Origin: Microcoleus sp. EPA2
GTDB lineage: Bacteria; Cyanobacteriota; Cyanobacteriia; Cyanobacteriales; Microcoleaceae
DNA length: 64,000 bases
Assembly (NCBI GenBank): GCA_020882975.1
Contig: JAHRFD010000001.1
Span: 166,336-230,335, forward strand
Reading direction: 5' to 3'
The notes below the pieces were generated by a model. It saw only the letters and a program-made list of their open reading frames with translations. It did no database searches and was not told the origin of the DNA. This document shows positions 36,529 through 46,060 of the stretch, piece after piece. Made by a program: the position numbers and the translations under genes. Positions within the stretch are counted from its first letter, which is position 1. Every line of letters starts with the position of its first letter.

Positions 36529-38145
36529 ATGGCATCTACAATACGTCAAGACCAATCTGTCGATCGCACTAATTCCCGGTGGCTGCTGGGCTTATTGGCG
36601 ATCGCTATTTTACTAGGCATCGGATTTCGAGGCTTTGAGCTCGATCGTAAACTTTACTGGCACGACGAAGCCTACACCTCGCTGCGGGCTGCTGGTTTCA
36701 CCAGACAAGAAATCGACGACGAACTATTCCAAAACCGGATTGTTCCCGCGCCGGAATTACAAAAATATCAGCGCCTTAAACCAGGAAGTACAGCAGCAGA
36801 CACAATCCATTCTTTAGCACTTGAAGACCCACAGCATCCGCCTTTATACTTTCTGATGGCTCGCCTTTGGATGCAGGAATTTGGCAGTTCTCTGACAGCA
36901 TCCCGTACTTTACCAGCACTATTAAGTTTGCTGTCCCTGCCTTTAATGTACGCTTTAGCTCAAGAACTTTTTGCCTCACGTTTAACGTCGTTATTAGCGA
37001 CAGCACTGTTAGCTTTATCTCCCTTTGATATCTTATTTGCTCAGACCGCAAGGCAGTATAGTTTACTGACAGTAACCGTTATTGGCAGTAGTTTGCTGCT
37101 GCTGAGAGCCGTGCGGTTGCAGCGTTGGAAAAATTGGGTGTTGTATGGATTGTCGATCGCTCTTGGTTTATACACCCATCCTTTTTTCATCTTAACACTA
37201 ATTGCACAGGGCATATTTGTCCTGTGTTACTGCCTGTTTTTTGCCAAGACCAAATTGCGAGGTCATGTAATTAATTCGCATTTTTTCTTGTCAGTAATAG
37301 GCGGCTTGATTATTTATGCTCCTTGGATTTACGTCCTAGGAAGTAATCTGCAAAGAGCTTCAGATACTACAGATTGGACGCGAGTTGCTCCTGGATTACT
37401 TTATTTGGTAAAATTGTGGGTTTTGAGTTTTACGGCGCTATTTTTTGATTTAGATTTCGGTTTTTATAGTATTTGGATTTTTCTGGCTCGATTGCCATTT
37501 TTGATGATAATTGTAGCCGGAATTTACCAAGTATTTCACCGCATCAACCGTGCTCATACTTTATTTATTTTATTATCAATTTTTGTACCTTTTTTGATGC
37601 TAGCATTGCCGGATCTAATCATTGGCGGTAAACGCTCTGCTGTGAGTCGTTATCTGATTTCCTGCTTTCCGGGAGTGCAGCTAGTGGTGGCTTATTTCCT
37701 CGCAAATAGCGTCAAAAATCGGCAGCGGTTCTGGGAATTCATTTTAGCGGGAGTATTTACAGCAAGTATAGTATCTTGCGTTGTTAGCGCTTTTGCTGAT
37801 ACTTGGTGGAGCAAAGACGTGAGCTATTTTAATGCTGAAGTCGCCCAGAGGATTAATCAAGAGGCGATCGCTAATCGGTCAATCAAAGATACAATTGTAA
37901 TTAGCGATCGCGGCAACGATTTTACGAATATGGGCGATTTGCTTTCTCTGAGCTATTTGCTTGACAAAGACGTGCGGCTGATGTTAATTAGTCAGTCACC
38001 AGACCTGGAGATGCTGAACAAATATTCGGCTCCCCTGGTGTTTCGCCCTTCAGAAAAATTGCGATCGGCATTTAAGCGAAATCAACTGCGCTTAGAGCCT
38101 GTATTAGCGAACGCTAGACTTTTTCGAGTGCGGCGAGCTGCCTAG
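36529..38145 (+). CDS. GT39-type membrane glycosyltransferase (ArnT/PMT-like)
   Basis: 538 residues, about ten to twelve membrane segments (first at 19-36, LLGLLAIAILLGIGF). The first periplasmic loop carries LYWHDEAYTSLRAAG, the Asp-Glu motif that binds the polyprenyl-phosphate sugar donor in GT-C enzymes, followed by EDPQHPPLYFLMARLWM. The C-terminal ~140 residues are soluble. By family it transfers a sugar from a lipid carrier to a lipid, glycan or protein on the outer side of the inner membrane; acceptor unknown. Confidence 0.87.
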   Translation: MASTIRQDQSVDRTNSRWLLGLLAIAILLGIGFRGFELDRKLYWHDEAYTSLRAAGFTRQEIDDELFQNRIVPAPELQKYQRLKPGSTAADTIHSLALEDPQHPPLYFLMARLWMQEFGSSLTASRTLPALLSLLSLPLMYALAQELFASRLTSLLATALLALSPFDILFAQTARQYSLLTVTVIGSSLLLLRAVRLQRWKNWVLYGLSIALGLYTHPFFILTLIAQGIFVLCYCLFFAKTKLRGHVINSHFFLSVIGGLIIYAPWIYVLGSNLQRASDTTDWTRVAPGLLYLVKLWVLSFTALFFDLDFGFYSIWIFLARLPFLMIIVAGIYQVFHRINRAHTLFILLSIFVPFLMLALPDLIIGGKRSAVSRYLISCFPGVQLVVAYFLANSVKNRQRFWEFILAGVFTASIVSCVVSAFADTWWSKDVSYFNAEVAQRINQEAIANRSIKDTIVISDRGNDFTNMGDLLSLSYLLDKDVRLMLISQSPDLEMLNKYSAPLVFRPSEKLRSAFKRNQLRLEPVLANARLFRVRRAA

Positions 38146-38201
38146 GGTTTCGATAGTATCAATAGACATAAATAGTTATATAAATTAGCGGAATCAAACG
38201 A

Positions 38202-39761
38202 ATGCAAGAGTTAAAAGATGTTGCCTCAGAATATAGCCAGCCCTTTCGTAATCTTCAGAGAGAATTGCGGGAAAGTTGGCAGAAAATCGAAGAATTCGAC
38301 GGGGGAGATTGTGACATCATCATCATTCCTTCTCTCAGCTTAGACCAGCAAGAAATGCAGAAAGTTCCCGGTGCTTACCACTACGAAGAACGGCATTTGT
38401 TTTCGTTGATTCGTCTGCGAAATCCTCGCACGCGCCTGATTTATATTACTTCCGAGCCGCTGCATCCAATGATCGTTGATTATTACTTGCAATTGCTCCC
38501 CGGCATTCCTTTTTCACACGCGCGCGATCGACTTTTGCTATTCTCTACTTACGATGCTTCTGCCAAATCCCTCACCCAGAAAATTTTAGAGCGACCCCGG
38601 TTGATGGAACGGATTCGCTCTTCAGTGCGGCCGACAAAATCTTACATGGTTTGTTACAACTCCACCCCCCTAGAGCGGGAGTTATCTGTAAAGTTGGGAA
38701 TTCCTTTGTGGGCGAGCGATCCAGATTTGCTCTACTGGGGAACAAAAAGTGGTAGCAGGCAGATTTTTGAAGAATCGGGCGTACCTTATCCTGACGGTTC
38801 TGAGCTAGTTTGGAATGTGCCAGATTTGGCCGAAGCAACAGCCCAGTTGTGGGAACGCCAGCCCCATTTACAGAGAATTGTAATTAAGCTAAATGAAGGG
38901 TTTTCCGGGGAGGGAAATGCGATTTTAGAATTGAAGTCTATCGCCCCTACAGCACTTGCGGAAAAAGCCAAAGTAATAGAGGATTGTTTCCCAAATTTGC
39001 GCTTTCAAGCTGCGGGAGAAAATTGGGAAAATTTCAGCAGTCGCATCCCCGAACTAGGGGCGATTGCCGAAGCATTTATCGAAGGAGAAGAAAAGTTCTC
39101 GCCCAGCGTTCAAGGCAGAATTGTCCCCAGTGGCGAAGTAGAAATTCTGTCAACCCACGACCAAATTTTAGGAGGTCCAGACGGTCAAATTTTCCTAGGA
39201 TGCCGATTTCCTGCGGACGAATCTTATCGAATAGCGTTGCAGGAATTGGGATGGAAAGTGGGGCAAAATTTAGCTAAAAAAGGCGCTTTAGAGAGATTTG
39301 GAGTAGATTTTCTCGCGGTGTTCACATCTGACGGCAAGTGGGATATCCAAGCTATAGAAATTAACCTGCGCAAGGGTGGCACAACCCATCCTTTTATGGC
39401 GCTCAAGCTGTTAACAAATGGTCGGTACGAACGTTCTACAGGATTATTTTACAGTCAGCAGGGTCGTCCGAAATATTATGTGGCTTCTGATAATTTAAAA
39501 AAAGACCGCTATCGGGGATTGTTGCCGAATGATTTGATGGATATTATTGCGGATAATCAACTACACTTTGACAGCGGTACTGGAACTGGTACGGTGTTTC
39601 ATTTAATGGGTTGTTTGTCAGAATATGGTAAATTGGGATTGACAAGTATTGGCAATTCTTCCCAAGAGGCAGAGGAAATTTATAATAAAGTTGTGAAAGT
39701 TCTCGATCGAGAAACTGCATCGGATTTGAGATTTGAACGGGGTTCGAGTCAGTCAGCTTAA
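38202..39761 (+). CDS. ATP-grasp protein, peptide ligase PGM1-related
   Basis: 519 residues. An N-terminal domain of about 170 residues (ITSEPLHPMIVDYYLQLLPG) precedes an ATP-grasp region: RIVIKLNEGFSGEGNAILEL (nucleotide-binding lysine and Gly loop), VEILSTHDQILGGPDGQIF, and FGVDFLAVFTSDGKWDIQAIEINLRKGGTTHP for the metal ligands (Glu-Ile-Asn). This matches proteins annotated carboxylate-amine or peptide ligase PGM1-related, which join amino acids in small peptides. Neither substrate nor partner is visible. It follows the GT39 gene by 56 bases and may share its transcript. Confidence 0.8.
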   Translation: MQELKDVASEYSQPFRNLQRELRESWQKIEEFDGGDCDIIIIPSLSLDQQEMQKVPGAYHYEERHLFSLIRLRNPRTRLIYITSEPLHPMIVDYYLQLLPGIPFSHARDRLLLFSTYDASAKSLTQKILERPRLMERIRSSVRPTKSYMVCYNSTPLERELSVKLGIPLWASDPDLLYWGTKSGSRQIFEESGVPYPDGSELVWNVPDLAEATAQLWERQPHLQRIVIKLNEGFSGEGNAILELKSIAPTALAEKAKVIEDCFPNLRFQAAGENWENFSSRIPELGAIAEAFIEGEEKFSPSVQGRIVPSGEVEILSTHDQILGGPDGQIFLGCRFPADESYRIALQELGWKVGQNLAKKGALERFGVDFLAVFTSDGKWDIQAIEINLRKGGTTHPFMALKLLTNGRYERSTGLFYSQQGRPKYYVASDNLKKDRYRGLLPNDLMDIIADNQLHFDSGTGTGTVFHLMGCLSEYGKLGLTSIGNSSQEAEEIYNKVVKVLDRETASDLRFERGSSQSA

Positions 39762-39810
39762 ATGCCCTCATTTTTTAGGACATCGGGCATTTAATCTAAC
39801 TCGGAGTTGG

Positions 39811-40419
39811 CTAATTTGTAGGGGGATAAAGGGGCGAAGAGTCGATGGAACCTGTCCGATTGAGAGGCCAAAAACGCACAATTGCTCTACCAATAATATT
39901 TGGCTTGGGTACATAGCCCCAATAGTGACTGTCGCAGCTTTGGTTGCGGTTGTCGCCGAGCACTAAGTAAGAGTTTTGAGGTACTACTGCTGGCCCATAC
40001 GGATAATGGGGAATTTCTTCAATATATTTTTCCTGTAGGGGCTGCTTGTTGATATAAACTTTTCCCTCTCTGACTTCCACGCTGTCTCCTGGAAGTCCAA
40101 TTACTCGCTTGATATAGGCATCTTTGATCGGCGGTGGCTGTCCCGTACACAAGCTGGCCGAGTCTGGAGGCGTAAATACGATAATATCTCCTCGGTGAGG
40201 ATCTTGAAATCGATAGCTCACCTTATCGATAATTAAGCGATCGTTAATTTGCAAAGTGGGGAGCATCGAACCTGTGGGAATGTAACGAGCTTCGGCAACC
40301 AGAGTGCGGATGCCAAAGGCTAAGACTGCTGCTAACCCGATGGTCTTAATTCCTTCTATCCAAGGGTTTTCGGTGTCCTGGGGGGGTTTTTCGTCGCCTG
40401 ACTTGTCTAAACGAGTCAT
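39811..40419 (-). CDS. lepB: signal peptidase I
   Basis: 202 residues from ATG at 40419. One membrane anchor at about 25-41; catalytic Ser51 in [10 protein letters not shown] and Lys104 in [12 protein letters not shown]; then [15 protein letters not shown], the usual box E. Removes signal peptides from exported proteins, acting on the periplasmic (or thylakoid lumen) side. Earlier in-frame starts are rejected because they would translate an IS200/605-like terminal hairpin (40456-40492). Confidence 0.95.
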   Translation of the reverse strand: MTRLDKSGDEKPPQDTENPWIEGIKTIGLAAVLAFGIRTLVAEARYIPTGSMLPTLQINDRLIIDKVSYRFQDPHRGDIIVFTPPDSASLCTGQPPPIKDAYIKRVIGLPGDSVEVREGKVYINKQPLQEKYIEEIPHYPYGPAVVPQNSYLVLGDNRNQSCDSHYWGYVPKPNIIGRAIVRFWPLNRTGSIDSSPLYPPTN

Positions 40420-40455
40420 AGAGTATTGTAGTGACTGAGCTGGATACCAATTTTG

Positions 40456-40492
40456 ACACTCCCTGTCCGTCAATAGACAGGGATTATTCAAT
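40456..40492 (-). mobile_element. orphan IS200/IS605-type right-end hairpin
   Basis: On the minus strand: AATCCCTGTC, loop TATTGACG, GACAGGGAGTGTCAA. The stem CCCTGTC/GACAGGG followed by GTGTCAA resembles the right end (and omega-RNA tail) of IS605-family elements in cyanobacteria. No tnpA or tnpB lies near. A related end is at 63263-63297. Recognition is from recall and tentative. Confidence 0.45.
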
Positions 40493-40663
40493 CATTTTAC
40501 AGTATAAATTTACTAATATCAACAATTAGAATCAAAGAACTCAACTCCCTACTAAACAACTAATATTTTTTAAGTAAATTTATATTTCTTAGTATTCAGT
40601 CAACTATTTTAAGTATAAAATGTTTCCCAGCTAGCAAGCTGTTTACTCAATTAATTGTATCTT

Positions 40664-41989
40664 ATGGCTCCCACATCAAGTTTGTCGATCCGCCACGCTC
40701 GTATTCTTTTGCCCAATGGTGAGTTTTTGCTAGGGGACGTGCAAATCTGCGATGGCAAAATAGTCGGAGTTGCTGCTGAAATTGTCGCATCGGGCGATCG
40801 GGAAATAGACGCGAGCGGTTTAACTTTGTTACCGGGAGTAATTGACCCCCAGGTACACTTCCGCGAACCGGGTTTGGAACACAAGGAAGATTTGTTTACG
40901 GCTAGCTGTGCTTGCGCTAAAGGCGGTGTTACCTCGTTTTTGGAAATGCCGAATACGCGACCTCTGACTACCACTCAAGCTGCTTTAGATGATAAATTGC
41001 GCCGCGCCGCCGAGAAGTGTTTGGTGAATTATGGCTTTTTTATTGGAGCAACGCCTGAAATTTTACCCGATTTATTGAGCGCCAATCCAACATCTGGAAT
41101 TAAAGTTTTCATGGGTTCGATGCACGGCGACTTATTGATGGATGACGCAGCAGTTTTAGAGGAGATTTTTGCTAAGGGCGATCGGCTAATTGCGGTACAC
41201 GCCGAAGACCAAGCTAGAATTAATCAGCGTCGTCAGGAATTTGCAGGGATTTCTGATGTGGCCATTCATTCACAAATTCAAGACAATCAAGCTGCTTTGT
41301 TAGCTACTCAGCTAGCTGTGAAACTTTCTAAAAAATATCAGCGCCGTCTGCATATTCTGCATCTATCTACCGGAGAAGAAGCGGAGTTTTTGCGCCAAGA
41401 AAAACCAAGTTGGGTGACAGCAGAAGTGACACCACAGCATTTGTTGTTAAATACCAGTGCCTATGAAACTATTGGCAGTTTAGCTCAAATGAATCCACCT
41501 TTGCGTGAGCCGCGCGATAACGAAATACTTTGGCAAGCTTTACTTGACGGCGTAATTGATTTTATCGCCACGGATCACGCACCACACACCTTAGCCGAAA
41601 AAGCTCAAACTTATCCAAATACACCGTCAGGAATGCCCGGTGTTGAAACTTCTTTGCCTTTGATGCTCACCCAAGCTATGAATGGAAGGTGTACGGTTGC
41701 TCAAGTTGCTAATTGGATGTCAACGGCAGTTGCTAAGGCTTATAAGATTCCGAATAAGGGTAAAATAGCCCCTGGTTTTGATGGGGATTTGGTCTTAGTA
41801 GATTTGGAGAAGTATCGCCCGGTTGTGGGAAAAGAAATGGCGAGTAAGTGCGGTTGGAGTTCCTTTGAAGGTTGGAACTTGACGGGCTGGCCTGTGGTGA
41901 CTGTTGTGGGAGGAAAAGTGGTTTTTGAGAATGGGAAATTGGATACAAATGTGAGGGGAAAAGCCTTGACATTTGACGCAGATATGTAG
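40664..41989 (+). CDS. pyrC: dihydroorotase (class I)
   Basis: 441 residues from ATG at 40664. Cyclises carbamoyl-aspartate to dihydroorotate in pyrimidine synthesis. Zinc ligands and substrate residues: GVIDPQVHFREPG, FLEMPNTRPLTT, IAVHAEDQARI, LHILHLSTGEEAEFL and FIATDHAPHTLAEK. Amidohydrolase C-terminal NKGKIAPGFDGDLVLVDL. There is an Ala-Ser-Cys segment (FTASCACAKGGVTSF) where many class I enzymes have a carbamylated Lys further on, so the exact metal chemistry is not resolved by reading. Monocistronic. Confidence 0.92.
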   Translation: MAPTSSLSIRHARILLPNGEFLLGDVQICDGKIVGVAAEIVASGDREIDASGLTLLPGVIDPQVHFREPGLEHKEDLFTASCACAKGGVTSFLEMPNTRPLTTTQAALDDKLRRAAEKCLVNYGFFIGATPEILPDLLSANPTSGIKVFMGSMHGDLLMDDAAVLEEIFAKGDRLIAVHAEDQARINQRRQEFAGISDVAIHSQIQDNQAALLATQLAVKLSKKYQRRLHILHLSTGEEAEFLRQEKPSWVTAEVTPQHLLLNTSAYETIGSLAQMNPPLREPRDNEILWQALLDGVIDFIATDHAPHTLAEKAQTYPNTPSGMPGVETSLPLMLTQAMNGRCTVAQVANWMSTAVAKAYKIPNKGKIAPGFDGDLVLVDLEKYRPVVGKEMASKCGWSSFEGWNLTGWPVVTVVGGKVVFENGKLDTNVRGKALTFDADM

Positions 41990-42110
41990 GGGAGAAGCAT
42001 TCGGAAGACAATCGATGAAGGATACGCAAAGTATGGTGCCCGAATGCAACGCCTGGCCCCAAGCAAAAATCCCGATTCAGAATTCCCCATCGTGGTTTAC
42101 CTGTGGGTTT

Positions 42111-42175
42111 GGGCGAAGCATTTGGGTCATTATTCACCCATACCATATAGGATTTTTCGCCTAAATGCTTCGCCC
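42111..42175. repeat. long inverted repeat next to tsaE stop
   Basis: GGGCGAAGCATTT (42111-42123) and AAATGCTTCGCCC (42163-42175) are perfect 13-bp inverted arms with a 39-base loop. The right arm touches the end of tsaE. A third partial copy, GGGGAGAAGCATTCGG, lies at 41989. Placed between convergent pyrC and tsaE, it could stop transcription from either side. Confidence 0.8.
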
Positions 42176-42655
42176 CTACGGGTGATGAAATGAATCATGA
42201 TTATGTAATAGCAAATCCTGTAATTGACAATCACCAATCAATTCAATTTGTCGCCCCTTGTCGCAATAATTTAAACTAATTTGCAAATAATTATCTGGTT
42301 TGTAGGGCAATTTTTCCGCCCATTCGATCGCTACAATTCCCAAATCCATTTCTAATCCGTCCCAATAACTTTCTAAGTGCAAAGCCTCCACTTCGTCTGT
42401 TTCTAAACGATACAAGTCTAAATGATAAAGAGGAATTCTCCCTGTTAAATACTCGTTAATGAGGGTAAAAGTAGGACTTTCAATGGAGTCTTGAATTTCT
42501 AAACCTTCAGCGATGCCTTGCACTAAAGTAGTTTTGCCAGCGCCCAAATCTCCTTCTAATAAGATGACAGTGCCGGGGGGGAGCGATCGCCCTAATGTTA
42601 CACCCAACTGGCGCGTAGCTTCCGCATCGGGAAGAGAAAGTAGGATTTTAGTCAT
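42176..42655 (-). CDS. tsaE: tRNA threonylcarbamoyladenosine biosynthesis ATPase TsaE
   Basis: 159 residues. P-loop GDLGAGKTTLVQGIAEGL, then DSIESPTFTLINEY and PLYHLDLYRLE, all hallmarks of TsaE (YjeE). With TsaB and TsaD it makes t6A37 on ANN-decoding tRNAs; TsaE hydrolyses ATP to reset the complex. Cytosolic. Length is normal. The neighbours are not part of the pathway. Confidence 0.95.
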   Translation of the reverse strand: MTKILLSLPDAEATRQLGVTLGRSLPPGTVILLEGDLGAGKTTLVQGIAEGLEIQDSIESPTFTLINEYLTGRIPLYHLDLYRLETDEVEALHLESYWDGLEMDLGIVAIEWAEKLPYKPDNYLQISLNYCDKGRQIELIGDCQLQDLLLHNHDSFHHP

Positions 42656-42723
42656 TAGTCATTAGTCATTTTTTATTTGTTGTTTGTTTTAATAACCAAT
42701 AGCATTAGTCAACCGTCAATAAC

Positions 42724-44124
42724 TTAAATATTTTGGGCGCGACTGTACCAACGTAGCAACATCCCAGCTAATCTCTGAGAATTGTGACGAATTAAACCAG
42801 TATTTTCATCTTCATCCATGACATTGGCAATCACAATTCTCCTCCCCAATTGCGTTACTGCTTCTCGATCGAGTACGACAGGATAGGAATTCTCCTGAGA
42901 ATAACGGATCAAAGCCTTTGCAGAAGGGACTTTTCCTTGAACTACTACAGCATCAAATAGTGGCCGGCCGCAAGCACGGTCGATCGCCCGAATATGATCC
43001 GCCACCGTATATCCATCCGTTTCCCCCGGCTGAGTCATAATATTGCAGACATAAATGCGCGGAACTTGACTATTGGCGATCGCCTCAGCAATTTCTGGCA
43101 CCAATAAATTCGGAATTACACTCGTATATAGACTCCCTGGCCCAATAATCATAAAATCAGCTTCCTGAAGCCCTTCCACAGCCCTCGGCAAAGCCGGAGG
43201 ATTAGCAGGAGTGCAGCCTATTTTGAGGATTTGCCCGTTAGCTTTGGTAATGCTGGACTCCCCCTCGATTCTCCGGCCGTCTGCTAGTTCTGCCCACAAA
43301 GAAACATCGCTCAGAGTAGCCGGCAGCACTTCCCCCCTCACGGCTAAAACTTTAGAACTAGCCGCGATCGCCTGTTCCAAATCTCCAGCAATATCGCTCA
43401 TCGCCGTCAAAAACAAATTCCCAAAACTGTGACCAACCAAACCGTCACCGGCCCGAAAACGATATTGAAACAACTCCGTCAATAACTTTTCCTCATCAGC
43501 CAAAGCAGCCAAACAATTGCGAATATCACCCGGTGGTAGCACCCCAATTTCTCGCCGCAGGCGTCCCGAAGAACCGCCGTCATCGGCCACGGTGACAATA
43601 GCAGTGATTTTGGCACTATAGTCCTTCAATCCCCTCAGCAAATTGGACAAACCCGTACCGCCACCGAGGGCGACTATTTTTGGTCCGCGGTGCAACCTGC
43701 GGTGGTTGAGGAGTCGATCGACCAATTCCTCGTTTCCTTCGGGCATCAGCACTTGAGTAATGGAGTTCAAACTGCGGGTTTGTCCCCACAGAATCAACAA
43801 AATCCCGGTGGCGATGACTAGGGGACCAGATATGTAATTGGGAACGACTTCCGCAATCCACGCCAAAAAATTTCTCAATAATTGCAACAAAAAGAAAATG
43901 GGAGTCATCCCAGTCCAAATTGCTAAACCCAAACTGGCAAGTACCACACCGCTAGCACTGATCAGCAGCCAGCGTTTCACTAACAGTCCGGGGGACAACC
44001 ACTTAAACCACTGGTGAACTCGCCCGTTTCGTAAAGAGGAAGGGTAAGGATTTCTGGATTTGGTGACAACCTGTCTGGTTTTAGCCCAAACACGGAGGGC
44101 TTTGGGAAATGAACTAATTGACAT
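42724..44124 (-). CDS. YvcK/CofD-like protein (gluconeogenesis factor family)
   Basis: 466 residues. Two N-terminal membrane segments (about 52-72, [18 protein letters not shown], and 85-120) precede a cytosolic CofD-like domain: [85 protein letters not shown]. In Bacillus YvcK binds UDP-GlcNAc and is needed for cell-wall synthesis on gluconeogenic carbon. The membrane-anchored form is common in cyanobacteria. Divergent from the Mla ATPase gene across 165 bases. Confidence 0.92.
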   Translation of the reverse strand: MSISSFPKALRVWAKTRQVVTKSRNPYPSSLRNGRVHQWFKWLSPGLLVKRWLLISASGVVLASLGLAIWTGMTPIFFLLQLLRNFLAWIAEVVPNYISGPLVIATGILLILWGQTRSLNSITQVLMPEGNEELVDRLLNHRRLHRGPKIVALGGGTGLSNLLRGLKDYSAKITAIVTVADDGGSSGRLRREIGVLPPGDIRNCLAALADEEKLLTELFQYRFRAGDGLVGHSFGNLFLTAMSDIAGDLEQAIAASSKVLAVRGEVLPATLSDVSLWAELADGRRIEGESSITKANGQILKIGCTPANPPALPRAVEGLQEADFMIIGPGSLYTSVIPNLLVPEIAEAIANSQVPRIYVCNIMTQPGETDGYTVADHIRAIDRACGRPLFDAVVVQGKVPSAKALIRYSQENSYPVVLDREAVTQLGRRIVIANVMDEDENTGLIRHNSQRLAGMLLRWYSRAQNI

Positions 44125-44289
44125 GGTTAATTAGTCTTAAGGGTATGGGAACAGCTAAACCTGACAAATTTAGAATACAAGAGAGTTTTGATTCTGACAG
44201 TCAATTTAAGTTATTAATCATTAGTCAACACTGAGAGAGTCAATAGCTAGACTGATGACTGGGGAATGATAACATCTTAATCGCATCTT

Positions 44290-45072
44290 ATGGATGAGCC
44301 GTTAATCGAACTCAAGGGGATAAGTAAGTCCTTCAATCAGACTCCAATCCTCGATGGAGTCGATCTGAAGATTTATCGGGGAGAGGCTCTGGCAATTATT
44401 GGTCCTTCTGGGACTGGGAAATCTACGATTTTGCGAATAATTGCGGGTTTGCTGGTTCCAGATGCCGGTGAGGTTTTTGTTCAGGGACAGCGCAGGATAG
44501 GATGGGTGGACGACGTGACCGATCCGATCGGGATTGGGATGGTGTTTCAGCAAGCGGCTTTGTTTGATTCGCTGACGGTGGAAGAGAATGTTGGTTTTTT
44601 ACTGTACCAGCATTCTAAGCTGTCGCGTCGCCGGATTCGGGAATTGGTGGAGGAAAAATTGGAGATGGTGGGTTTGCCCAAAATTGGCGATCGCTATCCA
44701 GCCCAGTTGTCTGGGGGAATGCGAAAGCGGGTCAGTTTTGCCCGTGCCATTATGGCTAATCCCGATAATGCTAGGGATAATCCAGAGGTTTTGTTGTATG
44801 ACGAACCGACGGCGGGTTTAGATCCCATTGCTTCGACGGTAATTGAAGATTTAATCCGCGATTTGCAGAGGGCTCAGGGTGTTTGCAGCACTTATGCGAT
44901 CGTCACTCACCAAGACAGTACCATCCGTCGCACAGCCGATCGCATCGTGTTCCTGTATCGAGGCAAGGTGCAGTGGGAGGGCCAAGTCAACGACATTGCG
45001 ACGACAGATAATTTATTAATTCAACAATTTTTTAGTGGCAGCGTTACTGGGCCAATTCAAGTCATTGGATAG
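44290..45072 (+). CDS. ABC transporter ATP-binding protein, MlaF-like
   Basis: 260 residues. Walker A GPSGTGKST at 38-46, Q-loop MVFQQAALFDSLTVEENV, signature LSGGMRKRVSFARAIM, Walker B PEVLLYDEPTAGLDP and switch His in AIVTHQDS. The SGGMRKRV form marks MlaF/TGD3-type ATPases that power lipid traffic between the envelope membranes. The MCE partner is at 46061; the permease (MlaE-like) is not in the window. The gap to the MCE gene is filled by two repeat arrays and a four-helix-bundle gene. Confidence 0.93.
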   Translation: MDEPLIELKGISKSFNQTPILDGVDLKIYRGEALAIIGPSGTGKSTILRIIAGLLVPDAGEVFVQGQRRIGWVDDVTDPIGIGMVFQQAALFDSLTVEENVGFLLYQHSKLSRRRIRELVEEKLEMVGLPKIGDRYPAQLSGGMRKRVSFARAIMANPDNARDNPEVLLYDEPTAGLDPIASTVIEDLIRDLQRAQGVCSTYAIVTHQDSTIRRTADRIVFLYRGKVQWEGQVNDIATTDNLLIQQFFSGSVTGPIQVIG

Positions 45073-45349
45073 TCATTAGTCATTGGTCATTAGTCATTGG
45101 TCATTGGTCATTAGTCATTGGTTATTGGTCATTGGTCATTGGTCATTGGTCATTGGTCATTGGTCATTGGTCATTAGTCATTAGTCATTGGTTATTGGTC
45201 ATTGGTTATTGGTCATTGGTCATTGGTCATTGGTTATTGGTTATTGGTCATTGGTCAGCAGTCATTAGTCATTGGTCATTAGTCAGCAGTCATTAGTCAT
45301 TAGTCATTGGTCATTGGTTATTGGTCATTAGTCAGCAGTCATTAGTTAT
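45073..45349. repeat. heptanucleotide array (GTCATTG/GTCATTA/GTTATTG), left arm
   Basis: About 275 bases of tandem heptamers, mainly GTCATTG, GTCATTA and GTTATTG, starting right after the MlaF-like stop and running to the ribosome-binding site of the four-helix-bundle gene. Its units are the reverse complement of those in the array at 45738-46048. STRR-type cyanobacterial repeat; no gene inside. Confidence 0.95.
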
Positions 45350-45365
45350 TAGGAGCGAGAGTAAT

Positions 45366-45743
45366 ATGGCAACAAAAAGTTTTCAGGAATTGCGAGTTTA
45401 TAAATTATCAGAACGACTAGCTGATGAAATTTGGACAACTGTTAACACTTGGGAGCCATTTGCCAAAAATACGATCGGCCAACAAATTGTCCGTTCAGCC
45501 GATAGCGTCGGTGCTAACATAGCAGAAGGAGTCGGACGAGGCAGCTATCAAGACAATAGACGTTTTGTCAAGATAGCTAGAGGTTCTTTATATGAAACTC
45601 AACACTGGTTGAGACGAGCTTACACTCGAAACGTTTTAACTGTTGAACAAGTCAATATATTCACAGTAATTATTAATGACTTAGCCCCTCAATTAAACTC
45701 ATACCTACAATCTATCGGGTCATCCCCAAAAAATCATGACTAA
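45366..45743 (+). CDS. four-helix bundle protein (23S rRNA intervening-sequence type)
   Basis: 125 residues from ATG at 45366, AGGAG 11 bases before. Starts FQELRVYKLSERLADEIW and contains GQQIVRSADSVGANIAEG and ARGSLYETQHWLRRAY, the signature of the S23/four-helix bundle family, first found in 23S rRNA intervening sequences and widespread as small genes in cyanobacteria and Bacteroidota. Biochemical role unknown; a basic surface suggests nucleic-acid binding in this family. It sits between two inverted heptamer arrays within an mla operon, so it looks like an inserted cassette. Confidence 0.9.
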   Translation: MATKSFQELRVYKLSERLADEIWTTVNTWEPFAKNTIGQQIVRSADSVGANIAEGVGRGSYQDNRRFVKIARGSLYETQHWLRRAYTRNVLTVEQVNIFTVIINDLAPQLNSYLQSIGSSPKNHD

Positions 45744-46048
45744 TAACTAATAACCAATAACCAATGCCTAATGACCAATGACTAATGACTAATGACCAAT
45801 GACCAATGACTAATGACCAATGACTAATGACCAATGACTAATGACCAATGACTAATGACCAATGACTAATGACCAATGACCAATGACCAATGACCAATGA
45901 CTAATGACCAATGACTAATGACCAATGACCAATGACTAATGACCAATGACCAATGACCAATGACTAATGACTAATGACCAATGACCAATGACCAATGACT
46001 AATGACTAATAACCAAGGACTAATGACTAATAACCAAGGACTAATGAC
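45738..46048. repeat. heptanucleotide array (CAATGAC/TAATGAC), right arm
   Basis: About 310 bases of tandem CAATGAC, TAATGAC and CAATAAC heptamers from the end of the four-helix-bundle gene to just before the MCE gene. The units are reverse complements of the left array, so the two arrays could pair as a stem of more than 250 bases with the small gene in the loop. Confidence 0.95.
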
Positions 46049-46060
46049 TAAGGAGGCCCT

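Noticed and set aside
40420-40491. Upstream extension of lepB by 24 residues
   Set aside because: It would translate an IS200/605-like hairpin, and the residues do not fit a signal peptidase N terminus.
45073-46048. Heptamer arrays considered as a CRISPR array
   Set aside because: The unit is 7 bases without unique spacers, and no cas gene is present. STRR-type repeat fits better.
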